From contig JABHKE010000137.1 in NCBI GenBank assembly GCA_018692355.1, positions 1-36,684 of the forward strand: a stretch of 36,684 nucleotides of DNA, in the 5' to 3' direction. The notes below the pieces were generated by a model. It ran no database searches. It had not been told where the DNA came from and saw only the letters and a list, made by a program, of their open reading frames with translations. Of the stretch, positions 1 through 11,093 are shown piece after piece. Both the position numbers and the translations under genes were made by a program. Source of the stretch: Fidelibacterota bacterium. GTDB taxonomy: Bacteria > Fidelibacterota > Marinisomatia > Marinisomatales > UBA1611. Position 1 is the stretch's first letter, and the number at the start of each line of letters is the position of its first letter.

Positions 1-1
1 A

Positions 2-799
2 CTCCTGCCAATCTATGATAAACCCATGATATATTATCCTTTATCTACATTGATGTTGTCAGGTATCAGGGATATTTTGATCATTTCAACACCAGAAGAC
101 ACTCCGAGATTCGAACAATTATTTGGGAATGGTCGTCATATTGGTCTCAATCTTTCTTATACCATCCAATCATCACCGGATGGATTAGCACAAGCATTCA
201 TTTTGGGAGAAGATTTTATAGGAGGCGATCCTGTAACCCTCATTCTAGGTGATAATATATTCTTCGGCCATGGCTTGGTAAGTATGCTGGCAAAGAGTGT
301 TTTAACGGTAGAAGAAAATGATAATGCAGTTGTATTTGGGTATAGCGTAAAGGATCCCCATAGATATGGTGTGGTGGGTTTCAACGATGTAGGACAAGCC
401 ACGAGTATCGAAGAAAAACCCAAAAACCCAGCATCAAATTATGCTGTAGTTGGATTGTATTATTATCCTAATGATGTAGTTGAAATAGCAAAAAATGTAA
501 AACCGTCTTCTCGTGGGGAATTGGAGATTACTTCAGTTAACCAAGCCTATTTAAATCAAAGTCGTCTTCGTGTTGAACTCATGGGTCGTGGGTATGCTTG
601 GTTGGACACAGGGACTCAGGAAGCTATGAATAATGCATCTAACTTCATTAAAACGATTGAAGATAGACAGGGATTAAAAGTGGCATGTTTGGAAGAAATT
701 GCTTTTAATCAAGGATTTATTGATCAAACGGGTTTGGAGGAATTGGCAAAAACATATACTAATGAATACGGCGAATATTTAAAAGAGCTTTTGGTTTAA
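2..799 (+). CDS. rfbA: Glucose-1-phosphate thymidylyltransferase, 5'-truncated by the window edge
   Basis: Open frame continues upstream of the tracked ATG at 26 ([28 protein letters not shown]...). Motifs typical of RmlA/Rfb[41 protein letters not shown]. Confidence 0.95.
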   Translation, partial: LLPIYDKPMIYYPLSTLMLSGIRDILIISTPEDTPRFEQLFGNGRHIGLNLSYTIQSSPDGLAQAFILGEDFIGGDPVTLILGDNIFFGHGLVSMLAKSVLTVEENDNAVVFGYSVKDPHRYGVVGFNDVGQATSIEEKPKNPASNYAVVGLYYYPNDVVEIAKNVKPSSRGELEITSVNQAYLNQSRLRVELMGRGYAWLDTGTQEAMNNASNFIKTIEDRQGLKVACLEEIAFNQGFIDQTGLEELAKTYTNEYGEYLKELLV

Positions 800-2154
800 T
801 CAAATGAAACGGGCGTTATAGCAGACACTCCAATCACAATTGAAAATTTAGATAAATCTGGGATATTATTTTGTGGTGAATAAGGATCAAAGCCAGGATT
901 TTGCCAATCGATCCATTCACAACCGACTCTAAGAAAGATTTTATTATCTGCAACCCCTTTTTTACAAATAAGAGATGCAACTGTTCTTTCTTCAGTTTCA
1001 CCTGAATCTCGGTTATTAACAATATCATTATATTGATCATCTAACATTTGATCTGTGAGTTCCCCCCGTTTAACACGTGAAATAAATGATCTCATTTCCA
1101 TCCCTTTTAAAGGGAAATTATATGAAAAATAGGATTCTTCTGCGTGGGGTCCTGCCCAAAACCCTAGTGAATAATTGTATGAATAAGAATCATTGATAGG
1201 AAAACGATGACGATATACTCGATGATCTGTCCAAGTATACTCAGCCCTGAGTTCATCATTTTCTTTTAAAACACTATTTCCAACCATCCCCAATTGATAG
1301 CCAAACCAATTTCGATTATTGTCATCAAAGGTCCATTCAGGCCTCCACTCATCTATAAATAATGATCCATAAATATCCCAATTGTCTTTCATTCTCCAAA
1401 TAATCTCACCGCACATTTGTACATTATCAATATCCCCGGTGTAATGCTGCATTGACCAAAATGGAATAAAAGGAAGGAGGTAATGTACATCGATAGTTCT
1501 ATCACCAAATATAACGGTTTCCATGGCATTTAATATGAAAGAGGGAGATGGTTTCCAAATAAATCGATGTGCAGCTATAGAACGAGAAAAGAAAGTATTT
1601 CTTGATCCGAGATTATTATACAAATCGGTTGAACTGGAATCGACAATTTGACTTGATAAGGATCCAATTAAATATTCTAATGTTAGGGTCTTGGACATTT
1701 TCCATGAAAACCCTGCTTGTGGGTAACTTGGTAAATTATTTGAAAGAATAAGAGAAGAATTTCCGTGTCCCCAAGATTGATTGTACTTTCCAAACGAGGC
1801 TGAAAATGTATTCGTTTGGTATGCAATTTTCAAATTGGATGATTCAAACCAAGTATCCTGACTTTCGATATAGCCTCGGTTCATTTCGATATTTAATTCC
1901 GGATTTAGGAACGTTGATTGATAGGCTAATTCGTGAGCAGATGTAAATTGAAATAAACCGGTAATAGAAAATAATCCTTCTTTTTTGGATGCTCCCAATC
2001 CAATAGTGGCAAGAGATGCCTGACCTTTATCATTGAAATGGTGAATAGATCCGTTAGAAAAATAATTTGCAGAAAATTGTGGGAAAAAAGTAAGCGGTAT
2101 ATCTCCACCAGATAGAATTTGAAGAGCAGTTAGGAGGTATAAAGTATATTTCAT
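796..2154 (-). CDS. Wzi-like capsule assembly / outer-membrane beta-barrel protein
   Basis: ORF 796..2190; likely start is the internal Met ([17 protein letters not shown], signal-peptide-like) at 2154. Aromatic-rich alternating strand pattern and [25 protein letters not shown], which resembles Wzi-family proteins; last gene of the capsule block. Confidence 0.6.
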   Translation of the reverse strand: MKYTLYLLTALQILSGGDIPLTFFPQFSANYFSNGSIHHFNDKGQASLATIGLGASKKEGLFSITGLFQFTSAHELAYQSTFLNPELNIEMNRGYIESQDTWFESSNLKIAYQTNTFSASFGKYNQSWGHGNSSLILSNNLPSYPQAGFSWKMSKTLTLEYLIGSLSSQIVDSSSTDLYNNLGSRNTFFSRSIAAHRFIWKPSPSFILNAMETVIFGDRTIDVHYLLPFIPFWSMQHYTGDIDNVQMCGEIIWRMKDNWDIYGSLFIDEWRPEWTFDDNNRNWFGYQLGMVGNSVLKENDELRAEYTWTDHRVYRHRFPINDSYSYNYSLGFWAGPHAEESYFSYNFPLKGMEMRSFISRVKRGELTDQMLDDQYNDIVNNRDSGETEERTVASLICKKGVADNKIFLRVGCEWIDWQNPGFDPYSPQNNIPDLSKFSIVIGVSAITPVSFD

Positions 2155-2158
2155 GTTG

Positions 2159-3541
2159 TTAATGGGTGAATGACCGGAAAACAAATACAATTGTCAGAAT
2201 AAGAATAAGGATATCCAAACTCAGGTCTCGGTGTTCAATATAGAGTAGATCATATTCTGGATTGTCATGGATTTCAGCATTCCGGGCTGGACTTACTTGC
2301 CAAAGCCCTGTAATTCCAGGCATAACGGACAATCTTTTTTTCTCATAGGATTCGTAAGTTTCGACAATAAAGGGCATTTCAGGGCGAGGCCCTACTAAAC
2401 TCATTTCACCTCTTAAAACATTTATTAATTGTGGAATTTCGTCTAAACTCAATTTGCGTAACCAACGACCAAATGATGTTATTCGGATATCATCTTTACC
2501 TGTGGGGCAATGGGCATATTTTTTAGAATCAGTTTTCATAGTTCTAAATTTGAAGATCTTAAAAGGTTTTCCATTTAAACCAATACGAGATTGAGTAAAA
2601 AAAATAGGGCCACTACTATTAATTTTTATAATTAAACCAATAAAAAGCCAAAATGGGAAAGTAATAGAAATTCCAATAAATGCGATTGAAAAATCTATAA
2701 TTCGTTTAAATAAATCATAAAATGGTTTTGAATCAATATTTTGCTGCGTGGTTGATAAAAGGGGAAGCCCTGCAACATCCTTTAATTTATATGGATCTCT
2801 TTCAAAAAGTTTTTGTGTCGGATGAAAACTCATCGCTATATGGTGGCGGTTAGAGATGTCCTTTAAAGATAGATTTATTTCTGATTTGGGCTCTTTGATT
2901 GCTACAATAATATGGTCAATCTTATATTTTTGTATAATGGATTCTACATCTTCTAATCCGCCCAGAATCGGTATTGGATTTCCAGAAAATTCCCCAGCCG
3001 AAACCCTATCATCCACAAATCCAACAATATTCAAGGGTGCGGTTGATAGTTTTACAACTGCAGATACAAATGCTTTTCCAACAGTTCCGGCGCCATATAC
3101 CAACACATTTTCCTGATTCAAATGGCGAATAAGATTAGCTTCAATTAATTGGACTAGAATACGTGAAAAAATTACTGTAATCGGGATTGTAACAATGAAG
3201 GTAACAGATATAATTCTTGGTATTTGGTACTTTATAGTATATGCTAATACAATATAAATCACGACTACCTGTAGCACACCCTTTATAACACTTTTTAGAC
3301 GCTGAATTCCTGCAAAGTCTCGTTTCTTTCTGTAGGCACCATTATTGTATAAAACATAAATAAATAGAAGATAAGCTAAAAACACTTCTATGATGGACAC
3401 ATCGAAGACTGAACGGGCATATCCAAATAATCCTGTATTGTAAAGCATGATGCAAAATGAAAAAACGCCCCAAAAGGATAAACTATCCGCCAGGACAGTC
3501 AAAATCCAATTTACTGTTTTTGATTTAATGGTTTTACTCAT
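2159..3541 (-). CDS. Polyprenyl-phosphate sugar-1-phosphate transferase (WbaP/WcaJ-like priming transferase)
   Basis: N-terminal TM helices, central nucleotide-binding-like domain (NVLVYGAGTVGKAFV), C-terminal bacterial sugar transferase motifs (KRIIDFSIAFIGI, GPIFFTQSRIGLNGKPFKIFKFRTM, LRKLSLDEIPQLINVLRGEMSLVGPRPEMPF, PGITGLWQVSPARN). Confidence 0.93.
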   Translation of the reverse strand: MSKTIKSKTVNWILTVLADSLSFWGVFSFCIMLYNTGLFGYARSVFDVSIIEVFLAYLLFIYVLYNNGAYRKKRDFAGIQRLKSVIKGVLQVVVIYIVLAYTIKYQIPRIISVTFIVTIPITVIFSRILVQLIEANLIRHLNQENVLVYGAGTVGKAFVSAVVKLSTAPLNIVGFVDDRVSAGEFSGNPIPILGGLEDVESIIQKYKIDHIIVAIKEPKSEINLSLKDISNRHHIAMSFHPTQKLFERDPYKLKDVAGLPLLSTTQQNIDSKPFYDLFKRIIDFSIAFIGISITFPFWLFIGLIIKINSSGPIFFTQSRIGLNGKPFKIFKFRTMKTDSKKYAHCPTGKDDIRITSFGRWLRKLSLDEIPQLINVLRGEMSLVGPRPEMPFIVETYESYEKKRLSVMPGITGLWQVSPARNAEIHDNPEYDLLYIEHRDLSLDILILILTIVFVFRSFTH

Positions 3542-3586
3542 AATTGTTGATTATGAATTTGAAAATTAACCCAATAAGTCCAACGT

Positions 3587-4540
3587 TTAACCGTTGACAT
3601 TATTAGAGAGAGTTTGCTCGAAATATTGAATTGTTTTATCTAATCCTTCTTTCAATTGGGTCTTCGGCTCCCAATTAAGCTCTGACTTTGCAAATGAAAT
3701 ATCAGGTTGCCGTTGTTTAGGATCATCTTCGGGTAGTGGTTCAAAAATAATTTTGGATTTAGATCCAATCTGATCAATGACGATTTCTGCAATCTCCAAT
3801 ATTGTATATTCAATAGGATTCCCAAGATTCATTGGACCCGTAACACCTTTTTCTGTTGTCATGAGTCTTAGAATCCCTTCCACCAGGTCATCTACATAAC
3901 AAAAGGATCTTGTTTGGTCTCCTTTGCCATAAACAGTAATATCCTTCCCCGTCAGAGCCTGAACAATAAAATTGGAAACCACTCGCCCATCATCGGGTCG
4001 CATCCTTGGACCATAGGTATTAAAAATTCTTCCTACTTTGATATCAAGGTTATGTTGACGAAAATAGTCAAAAAATAATGTTTCAGCACATCGTTTGCCC
4101 TCATCATAACAACTCCGAGGACCGATAGGATTTACATTTCCCCAATAAGATTCTGTTTGTGGATGCTGAGATGGGTCCCCATACACTTCACTGGTGGATG
4201 CCTGGAAAATCCGTGCCTTAGTCCGTTTGGCAAGCCCCAGCATATTTATTGCACCATGAACACTAGTTTTGGTGGTTTGTACTGGATCATACTGATAGTG
4301 TATAGGGGATGCGGGGCAAGCCATATTGTAGATCTGATCCATTTCAACATAAAGCGGAAAGGTCACATCGTGACGCATAAGTTCAAATTGATGGTTATCC
4401 AACAAATGGGCAATATTAGACTTTGTACCTGTGAAATAGTTATCCACGCAAAGAACACCGTGTCCTTCGCTTAAAAGTCTGTCGCATAAGTGAGAGCCGA
4501 TAAACCCGGCGCCACCTGTAATTAAAGTTCTATTTTTCAT
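3587..4540 (-). CDS. UDP-glucuronate decarboxylase (UXS-like SDR, NAD-dependent)
   Basis: [15 protein letters not shown] Rossmann motif, [75 protein letters not shown]; matches the UXS family pattern. Confidence 0.9.
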   Translation of the reverse strand: MKNRTLITGGAGFIGSHLCDRLLSEGHGVLCVDNYFTGTKSNIAHLLDNHQFELMRHDVTFPLYVEMDQIYNMACPASPIHYQYDPVQTTKTSVHGAINMLGLAKRTKARIFQASTSEVYGDPSQHPQTESYWGNVNPIGPRSCYDEGKRCAETLFFDYFRQHNLDIKVGRIFNTYGPRMRPDDGRVVSNFIVQALTGKDITVYGKGDQTRSFCYVDDLVEGILRLMTTEKGVTGPMNLGNPIEYTILEIAEIVIDQIGSKSKIIFEPLPEDDPKQRQPDISFAKSELNWEPKTQLKEGLDKTIQYFEQTLSNNVNG

Positions 4541-4546
4541 TTCTAA

Positions 4547-5683
4547 TTATAAGTCCTTTTGTTTAGTAATAGTTGTATTTTGTTTGTTGAGAAATTGATT
4601 AATACAGTTTTCAATTTCATTTCTAAATCGCTTACTGTTAAATCGCATTGCGTTTTCTCGGATAGAAATAGGATTAAATGTTTGAGAGATCAATTCAAAT
4701 TTCTCCACAGCTTTAATTAAACTTTCAATGGTTTGCTCTTTAAAAAACAATCCTGTTTTATACTCAAGAACAGTTTCCAATAAGCCTCCTTTTTTGAAAG
4801 CTATCACAGGGGTTCCGCAAGCTTGCGCTTCAACGGGTATTATCCCAAAATCTTCTTCAGCTGCGAAAATAAACGCCTTTGCTTTTCGCATATAATCGTG
4901 TAGTACCTTGAAAGGTTGGTATCCAAGTAATTGAATATTAGGTGTCGCCACTTCGATTAATTTAGCTAACCCTGGACCTTTCCCAATCACGATCAATCTT
5001 TTGTCTGGCATTTTTGTAAATGCCTGGACAATCAGATCAATTTTTTTGTAGGGAACTATTCTGGACGCAGTTAAATAAAAATTTCCTTTTTTTTCAAGAA
5101 TCTTAAAAAGATCTGAATCAACTGGTGGGTAGATTACAGTTGATTCTCTCCCATAAATTCTTTTGACTCTTGATTTAACGTAATTGGAATTTGCTATAAA
5201 ATGGTTCACTTTATGTGTATTTAACAAGTCCCACTTTTGAAAACGATTTAAAAAATAGTCAACCACTTTTCGTTTTAAACCGCGATTCAAGCCAGTTTCC
5301 AGGATATATTGTTCTCGCAAATCCCATACATATCTAGCAGGCGTGTGAATATAGCACAAATGGATTTGATCCTCTGTACATTTCACACCCTTAGCTACAG
5401 AGCTGGAGCTGGAAATAATTAAGTCATACTTTGATAAATCAAATTTTTCCACCCAGTAAGGAAATAAAATAATATAATGTTTATAATATTTTTTAATAAA
5501 TGGGAATTTTTGAAGATTAGATGTGTAAATATTTTTCCCGTTTAAAAATTTCCGTTCTTCTTCCGTTAGAATATCGACCGTAGCGTATAGATCTGCATTC
5601 GGATAAATCTTCAATATTTCCTCAACAACTCTTTCTGCTCCAGAGTACCAGGCAAACCAATCATGGATGACAGCTACATTCAA
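4547..5683 (-). CDS. Glycosyltransferase family 4
   Basis: Start MNVAVIHDWFAWYSGAERVVEEI; C-terminal FIFAAEEDFGIIPVEAQACGTPVIAFKKGGLLETV is the GT4 EX7E-type motif. Confidence 0.9.
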   Translation of the reverse strand: MNVAVIHDWFAWYSGAERVVEEILKIYPNADLYATVDILTEEERKFLNGKNIYTSNLQKFPFIKKYYKHYIILFPYWVEKFDLSKYDLIISSSSSVAKGVKCTEDQIHLCYIHTPARYVWDLREQYILETGLNRGLKRKVVDYFLNRFQKWDLLNTHKVNHFIANSNYVKSRVKRIYGRESTVIYPPVDSDLFKILEKKGNFYLTASRIVPYKKIDLIVQAFTKMPDKRLIVIGKGPGLAKLIEVATPNIQLLGYQPFKVLHDYMRKAKAFIFAAEEDFGIIPVEAQACGTPVIAFKKGGLLETVLEYKTGLFFKEQTIESLIKAVEKFELISQTFNPISIRENAMRFNSKRFRNEIENCINQFLNKQNTTITKQKDL

Positions 5684-6732
5684 TTTTTATACAACTTTTT
5701 CATATTTATTACCAATTTATTTGCTGATTTTTCCCAAGAATATTTTTTTACTTGGTTAAATCCTTTGCGTATTAAGGTTTTTTTCATATCATTATTTTGG
5801 ACGACCTTTAGAATTTTTGCAGCAATATCTTCCATATCTAAAGGATCAAAATATAGAGCTGCATCCCTGCAAACTTCTGGTAAAGATGCAACGTTTGATA
5901 CAGCAATCGGACAACCACATGCCATAGCTTCTAATGGAGGAATACCAAAACCTTCATATAATGATGGAAAAACAAAGCATACAGCATTGGAATACAGTTC
6001 TGCTAATTCCTGATCACTTACACGTCCGGTAAATATAACATCCGAATTTAATTTATGTTCTTTTGTAAGTATATTATTCAGATTTCTATTTTTTTCACCA
6101 ATGATGTATAGCTTTAGGTCCTTGTCTTTTATTTTATTAAAGGATTTAATCAGCATGTCAAAGTTTTTATGCTTACTCTGGGATGATACCCCAAGAATAT
6201 ATTTTTCATAATTTTCTTTTTTTGAAGGTGTAAACTCTTTACTCACAGCATTATATATTACATCTACCTTGTTCTCTTCAATTTTGTAATGCTTTAGAAT
6301 CTCTCGTTTTGAGAAATTGCTAACCGTAATTATTTTTCTAGAAGATTGCAAAATTCTTGGTACAAGGAAATTGTAATAAGTCCTAAACGGTAAGGAAAAA
6401 TTTTCAGGGAACAACTTGTAAGCAACATCATGAATAGTGACAACTTTATTGCTATAATAGAGTGGTGCCGTATTGCACAGATTAACTAAAAGTGGGCTCC
6501 CGATTCTTTTCAAGTACCTTGGTAATGAAATCTGTTCCCAGAAATGACTGGTTGATGAACCGATAGGAATTACACCTAATTCACTTGCGATGTCATTATG
6601 GATGACCTTAACAGGTGAAACAAATTTCACCTGGGCATCCATTTTTCTTAATTCTTTTGAAATTTCAATTGCGAATCGCTGTACACCAGTAATTTGTTGA
6701 GTTAAAAACCGTGCATTGATATAAATTTCCAT
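5680..6732 (-). CDS. Glycosyltransferase family 4
   Basis: NARFLTQQITGVQRFAIEI start and CFVFPSLYEGFGIPPLEAMACGCPIAVSNVASLPEV (GT4 motif). 4-nt overlap with the downstream GT. Confidence 0.92.
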   Translation of the reverse strand: MEIYINARFLTQQITGVQRFAIEISKELRKMDAQVKFVSPVKVIHNDIASELGVIPIGSSTSHFWEQISLPRYLKRIGSPLLVNLCNTAPLYYSNKVVTIHDVAYKLFPENFSLPFRTYYNFLVPRILQSSRKIITVSNFSKREILKHYKIEENKVDVIYNAVSKEFTPSKKENYEKYILGVSSQSKHKNFDMLIKSFNKIKDKDLKLYIIGEKNRNLNNILTKEHKLNSDVIFTGRVSDQELAELYSNAVCFVFPSLYEGFGIPPLEAMACGCPIAVSNVASLPEVCRDAALYFDPLDMEDIAAKILKVVQNNDMKKTLIRKGFNQVKKYSWEKSANKLVINMKKLYKN

Positions 6733-6742
6733 ATTTATTTTA

Positions 6743-7963
6743 TCAACCTACATCATTTTGAAATTTATAAAAAAGTAATATGACTAACCAGTAAGTTGGC
6801 TCATTAGTTAACTGATAGAAAATATTGAAAAAAATCAAAGCAATTAATAAAGGTAAATAAATATTCTTTTTACCAAAATATATAGGATAGATTAATGTAA
6901 AAAATAAAAAAGAGAAAAACGCAAATACACCATTTTCAATAAAAATTGAAAGATACTGTGAGTGAAAATTACCATATTTAGTTCCGCTCCAATAATAACC
7001 ATCGGTCAATAAATAGGAAACACCATGGCCAATTCCGAAAAAGAAATATTTCATATCAGCTAAAATAAGTTTTGTACCCTTTGCTATTAAATCAAAATGA
7101 ATGTTCGCAGATGTACCTTTTTCACTAGTAATCGAAAGTCTTTCTTCAATTACTGGCTCAATTTCAATTATGCCAATATTATCCATTTGAATAAGACCAA
7201 CTATTAAAACAAGAAGAGGAATAAGTAGATAAGACATAAACTCAATATTAAATAAATGTCGTTGGAATAAGAGAGCATACGATAAAAATAAAATAAATAG
7301 CAGCAGATAAGTTGAGCGGGATAATGTTAGGAAAAGCATTAAAAGATTGATGCATAATAAAAAACCGCTAAACCTTATTTTCTTTCGGTTGACCCATAAA
7401 ATATATGTATAAAAAGATAGTACAAATCCTCCGCGATTTACATCACCTGAGAATCCACCTAACCTAGGAATATAATAGGCAATTGTATCTGGAATAAGAT
7501 CAATTTGTGCCAGATCAATTTGTATTATTCTTAACCAGGTAGTCAATAATAATCCGTTAAAAATTAAAAAGAGAATTGAGCCAGAAATACTTGAATAGAT
7601 GAGGAAATTATTTATTTGAGATGCATCATACTCTGAGAGAATAATAATAATTATTATTATTATTATGAACAATAATACGATACGCTTCGAAGACATAATA
7701 ACTGCAGGCGAGAATACAGCACTCATAATTACCAAGCATAAAAATAAAGTAAAAGACGATAAAAAGAATTGATTATCTACCAACCAGTTTAGTTTGATCC
7801 TTTTTATAAAAAATGTTAAAGTAAAAGGTAAATAAATAATAGATAATAAAAGAAAGGGGGTGAGCTTAAAGGAATCTGTTAAATTGACACCAAAGTTGAT
7901 ACGGTCTGCACCAGCAAATGTGATCAACAATATTATTAATAATTTATTAAATTTATTAATCAT
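6743..7963 (-). CDS. O-antigen polymerase/ligase family membrane protein (Wzy-like)
   Basis: Highly hydrophobic multi-TM protein; GIGHGVSYLLTDGYYWSGTKYGNFHSQYLSIFIENGVF resembles the Wzy_C region; position within the capsule locus. Confidence 0.75.
   Translation of the reverse strand: MINKFNKLLIILLITFAGADRINFGVNLTDSFKLTPFLLLSIIYLPFTLTFFIKRIKLNWLVDNQFFLSSFTLFLCLVIMSAVFSPAVIMSSKRIVLLFIIIIIIIIILSEYDASQINNFLIYSSISGSILFLIFNGLLLTTWLRIIQIDLAQIDLIPDTIAYYIPRLGGFSGDVNRGGFVLSFYTYILWVNRKKIRFSGFLLCINLLMLFLTLSRSTYLLLFILFLSYALLFQRHLFNIEFMSYLLIPLLVLIVGLIQMDNIGIIEIEPVIEERLSITSEKGTSANIHFDLIAKGTKLILADMKYFFFGIGHGVSYLLTDGYYWSGTKYGNFHSQYLSIFIENGVFAFFSFLFFTLIYPIYFGKKNIYLPLLIALIFFNIFYQLTNEPTYWLVILLFYKFQNDVG
7640..7666. 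repeat. AAT/TAT trinucleotide repeat (27 bp) encoding a poly-isoleucine run in the Wzy-like protein
   Basis: Plus strand aataataataat tattattattattat; on the minus strand ATA and ATT Ile codons within a predicted TM helix. Confidence 0.9.
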
Positions 7964-9062
7964 GATGGTTTATAATTTTCATGATGGTTTTACATGAAGT
8001 TGTTCCAACCCCATAAAGTTCATTTATATTAAAAATATTAGAAGGTTTTATTAATTTTCTAAATCCGAATTTGTAAGGTTCGGTCCCACTATTATAAAGG
8101 TCATGAAAAGGCCCCAAAAAACCTCTTTCTTGCTCATATTTCTTTAAATCAGGGCAATAGAGAAAAATATCTCTCTTCGGATAGGCAATGAAAAAGTCAT
8201 AAACTATGGAAGAATAATCACAGATAAGACTATCAACGAAAGGTAAAATTTCATATATATCAATATTCTTATTAAAACTTGAAATATTATTCAAACTTTC
8301 CATTTTTGGCATTTCGGTATCGAACGGATGATGTTTGATGTATAGTAAACTATTTGATTCTTCTAAATATTCATTGAGTTTTAATATAGAGTTTTTTTCG
8401 TAAAAGGGGTTTTGGTATATATAATCCCTGAAGGTTGGTGCATATAAATATACTTTTTTCATAGATGGAAAAGGATTGGTGATGTTTGGAACGAATTTTT
8501 CAGGGTTGAAGAGAAAATCAATACGCGGCAAACCTCCCACGATGATTTTTCCCTTATTAATTTTGAAGCATTTCAAATAATCTTGATTAAATGATTCGGA
8601 ATTTGAAATAAAATAATCGCATCTTTTGTCTCGCCAATAATCAAGTATTCTTGCTATAATGGATAGATTTTTATCTAAGAGACTAACATTCTTTATAGGA
8701 ATCCCATGCCATAAATTTATTATTATTGTTTGTGAATTATAAAATATTGGCATCACGTCCGAAAGAGAATGCGTTATAAACACACAATATGCTTTTAAGG
8801 ATAAAAGTAGCACATTCCATGAAAAATAATAGGCAGATTCAAATCCAGAATCATTTATTTCTTTTTCTATTTTTCTATTTTTCGTTACCCATACACAATG
8901 GTAACTCGTGTGTTGATTACAATATACAAATAAATATTTGGCGTTCCCTTCGTATGAACTGCCACCCTGAGTGCCGAATAACAATAACTGCTTATCAATC
9001 TTTATAAAAGGTCGTATTAGGATAGAGAGCGTATATAATATTATAAATTTAATGACTCTCAT
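7956..9062 (-). CDS. CDP-glycerol glycerophosphotransferase family protein (TagB/TagF-like)
   Basis: LLLFGTQGGSSYEGNAKYLFVYCNQH, NLWHGIPIKNVSLLDKN, YAPTFRDY, YIKHHPFD, DSLICDYSSIVYDFFIAYP: characteristic Glyphos_transf motifs. Confidence 0.9.
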   Translation of the reverse strand: MRVIKFIILYTLSILIRPFIKIDKQLLLFGTQGGSSYEGNAKYLFVYCNQHTSYHCVWVTKNRKIEKEINDSGFESAYYFSWNVLLLSLKAYCVFITHSLSDVMPIFYNSQTIIINLWHGIPIKNVSLLDKNLSIIARILDYWRDKRCDYFISNSESFNQDYLKCFKINKGKIIVGGLPRIDFLFNPEKFVPNITNPFPSMKKVYLYAPTFRDYIYQNPFYEKNSILKLNEYLEESNSLLYIKHHPFDTEMPKMESLNNISSFNKNIDIYEILPFVDSLICDYSSIVYDFFIAYPKRDIFLYCPDLKKYEQERGFLGPFHDLYNSGTEPYKFGFRKLIKPSNIFNINELYGVGTTSCKTIMKIINHHD

Positions 9063-9945
9063 GAGATTTCATATCTGAGAATATATCTAAAACCCATTTT
9101 TCCATTATTCCTACCAATGTAAAAAGATCAAACACGAACAATTTAATCCAATTTTGTTTTAAATATTTTTTATGGTAATGCCGCCTGCTTTTCTGAAGAA
9201 TTCTGAATTTATATAGTCTGCCAGGACAAATCTTATTTATCGTTTTCCCTACATGATGTATGAACGACAAATGAGGGAGAAAATATTGTTTATACCCTAT
9301 TCCTTTTAGTTTAAAACCCAGTATCCTTTCTTCTCCATACAAAAACATTTTTTCGTCATAGCCGCCTATTTCATCCATAGCTTTAAATTTTATCATAAAA
9401 AATGCACCTTGGAGAATGTCAACATATTGGGGTTTCATTGTTTTAGGATATTCTACAGGATTTCCAAAAATTGCTTTAAGCAAACCAACAGATAAAATGA
9501 TATCATCAAATAGATTAGGCAATGTCCAAGCTGACAACTGAGGTTTATTATTACTATTAACCATTTGAACAGAAACAGTAGCTATTTTTTTATCAACTTG
9601 AAAAGCCTTTAACATTTCAGGGATAATTGCAACATCAGCTTTAACATCTGGATTAGAAATAATGATAAATTCGGTATTATAAGTGTTTTGTAAGTGTTTA
9701 ATTCCCCAATTATTTCCGTATCCATAGCCACCATTTTTTTCAGTTTGTATGACATCAACACTTTGATTATCTTGAAATTCTTGTAGTAAAATCTCAAAAG
9801 AATGATCAGAAGAACAATTATCAACAATCAAAATTGGTAGTAATTGAAGATTTTTTTCTTTACCCGAAATATGGTGAACAAAAGAAATAGTATCTTTGTA
9901 GGAATTGTAATTCAGGATTAAAAAACAGATATTGACAGAGTTCAT
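9049..9945 (-). CDS. Glycosyltransferase family 2 (rhamnosyltransferase-like)
   Basis: ICFLILNYNSYKDTISFV, LIVDNCSSDHSFEIL, EKNGGYGYGNNWGI, IISNPDVKAD, LQGAFFMIKFKAMDEIGGYDEKMFLYGEE. Confidence 0.93.
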   Translation of the reverse strand: MNSVNICFLILNYNSYKDTISFVHHISGKEKNLQLLPILIVDNCSSDHSFEILLQEFQDNQSVDVIQTEKNGGYGYGNNWGIKHLQNTYNTEFIIISNPDVKADVAIIPEMLKAFQVDKKIATVSVQMVNSNNKPQLSAWTLPNLFDDIILSVGLLKAIFGNPVEYPKTMKPQYVDILQGAFFMIKFKAMDEIGGYDEKMFLYGEERILGFKLKGIGYKQYFLPHLSFIHHVGKTINKICPGRLYKFRILQKSRRHYHKKYLKQNWIKLFVFDLFTLVGIMEKWVLDIFSDMKSHESH

Positions 9946-11093
9946 ATGATCTGTTGTTGAATAAATTCAACTACCCGTTTTGAACTGTTTCCATCTTGGA
10001 AAGTATTAAATCGATTATTTACAATTTGTCTTTCCTTTTTATAATCATCCTTACCTGAAATTATTTTTTCTAATTCTAATAATACTTCATTCCAATCTCG
10101 ACATTTTGGTCCAGGGGTTACCTCGTGATAATTAAAATAAAGTTCCCTTTCTTTTCTTATATAGTCATCCAAATCAAAGGGGGTAAAAATAATAGGTCTA
10201 CCAGTAAGTAGAAAATCAAAATACACACTTGAGTAATCGGTTATTAGTATATCTGTTATTGCTAATAATTCATATATATCAATATCATGTAATTGCTTAA
10301 TATTTACGTTTTTTTCATTTAATGTACTTTTATCAACATAATGAAGTTTATAATAAAAATTTATATCATGATCCTTTAAAAATGCAGTCATTTTATATAC
10401 ATTGAGATTATAGAAAAGATTGTAATTACTATTATTTCTAAAAGTTGGTAAATATAAAATTATTTTTTCGGTATTTTTTTTAGAATATAAGACATCATTT
10501 CTTGGATACCCAGATGGTAAAATATTTTTCCTTTTTATTTGAAATGCACTCTTCAAACAATCGGTTACAATATCTGAACTAGAAATCATGTAATCATAGT
10601 GTCTGCCTTTGAAGGGAAAAACAAAATTTGTCAATAAATTTACTATCCGATTAACTCCAATTGGATTTAGTAATTTATTATTTTTGTCATCAAAATGAAT
10701 TTTTTTGAGTGGAGTCCCATGCCAAAGCTGTAAAACTGTAGATGATGGAGATACACAAACATATCTATTAACATCAGAAATTGCTGTTGACAAAATTACA
10801 TATTTGGCTAGTATACCAAAGTAATATCCTTTAAAAGAGTATGTACTGTAAGCTTCATAACCAAGTGAATGAATATATTCTAATACTTTATTACTTTTAG
10901 AAAGCCAAATAGGTCTTATTTTTTTATGATTACGATTAACATATTCGAACAGGTATTTGCTATTATCAGTATATTGATTGCCAAACCAAGCACCAAAAAC
11001 CCATATGTTACTACTTTTGGGAATAAAATATGAAATCCAATAAAGTGGGGTGTTCAAAATATAAATAATTAACTTTAATAACTTATTTGACAT
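9942..11093 (-). CDS. CDP-glycerol glycerophosphotransferase family protein (second copy)
   Basis: ORF 9942..11135; internal Met start (MSNKLLKL) at 11093 limits overlap with the upstream gene. Motifs VFGAWFGNQYTDNSKYLFEYVN, LQLWHGTPLKKIHFD, YLPTFRNN, YYKLHYVD, ITDILITDYSSVYFDFLLTGRPIIF. Confidence 0.9.
   Translation of the reverse strand: MSNKLLKLIIYILNTPLYWISYFIPKSSNIWVFGAWFGNQYTDNSKYLFEYVNRNHKKIRPIWLSKSNKVLEYIHSLGYEAYSTYSFKGYYFGILAKYVILSTAISDVNRYVCVSPSSTVLQLWHGTPLKKIHFDDKNNKLLNPIGVNRIVNLLTNFVFPFKGRHYDYMISSSDIVTDCLKSAFQIKRKNILPSGYPRNDVLYSKKNTEKIILYLPTFRNNSNYNLFYNLNVYKMTAFLKDHDINFYYKLHYVDKSTLNEKNVNIKQLHDIDIYELLAITDILITDYSSVYFDFLLTGRPIIFTPFDLDDYIRKERELYFNYHEVTPGPKCRDWNEVLLELEKIISGKDDYKKERQIVNNRFNTFQDGNSSKRVVEFIQQQII

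Noticed and set aside
4157-4474. 105-aa plus-strand ORF inside the UXS-like gene
   Set aside because: Antisense shadow of a confident SDR gene; no recognisable domain.
5663-6013. 116-aa plus-strand ORF at the junction of two GT4 genes
   Set aside because: Overlaps the conserved C-terminal GT4 motif of 5680..6732 on the other strand; likely spurious.
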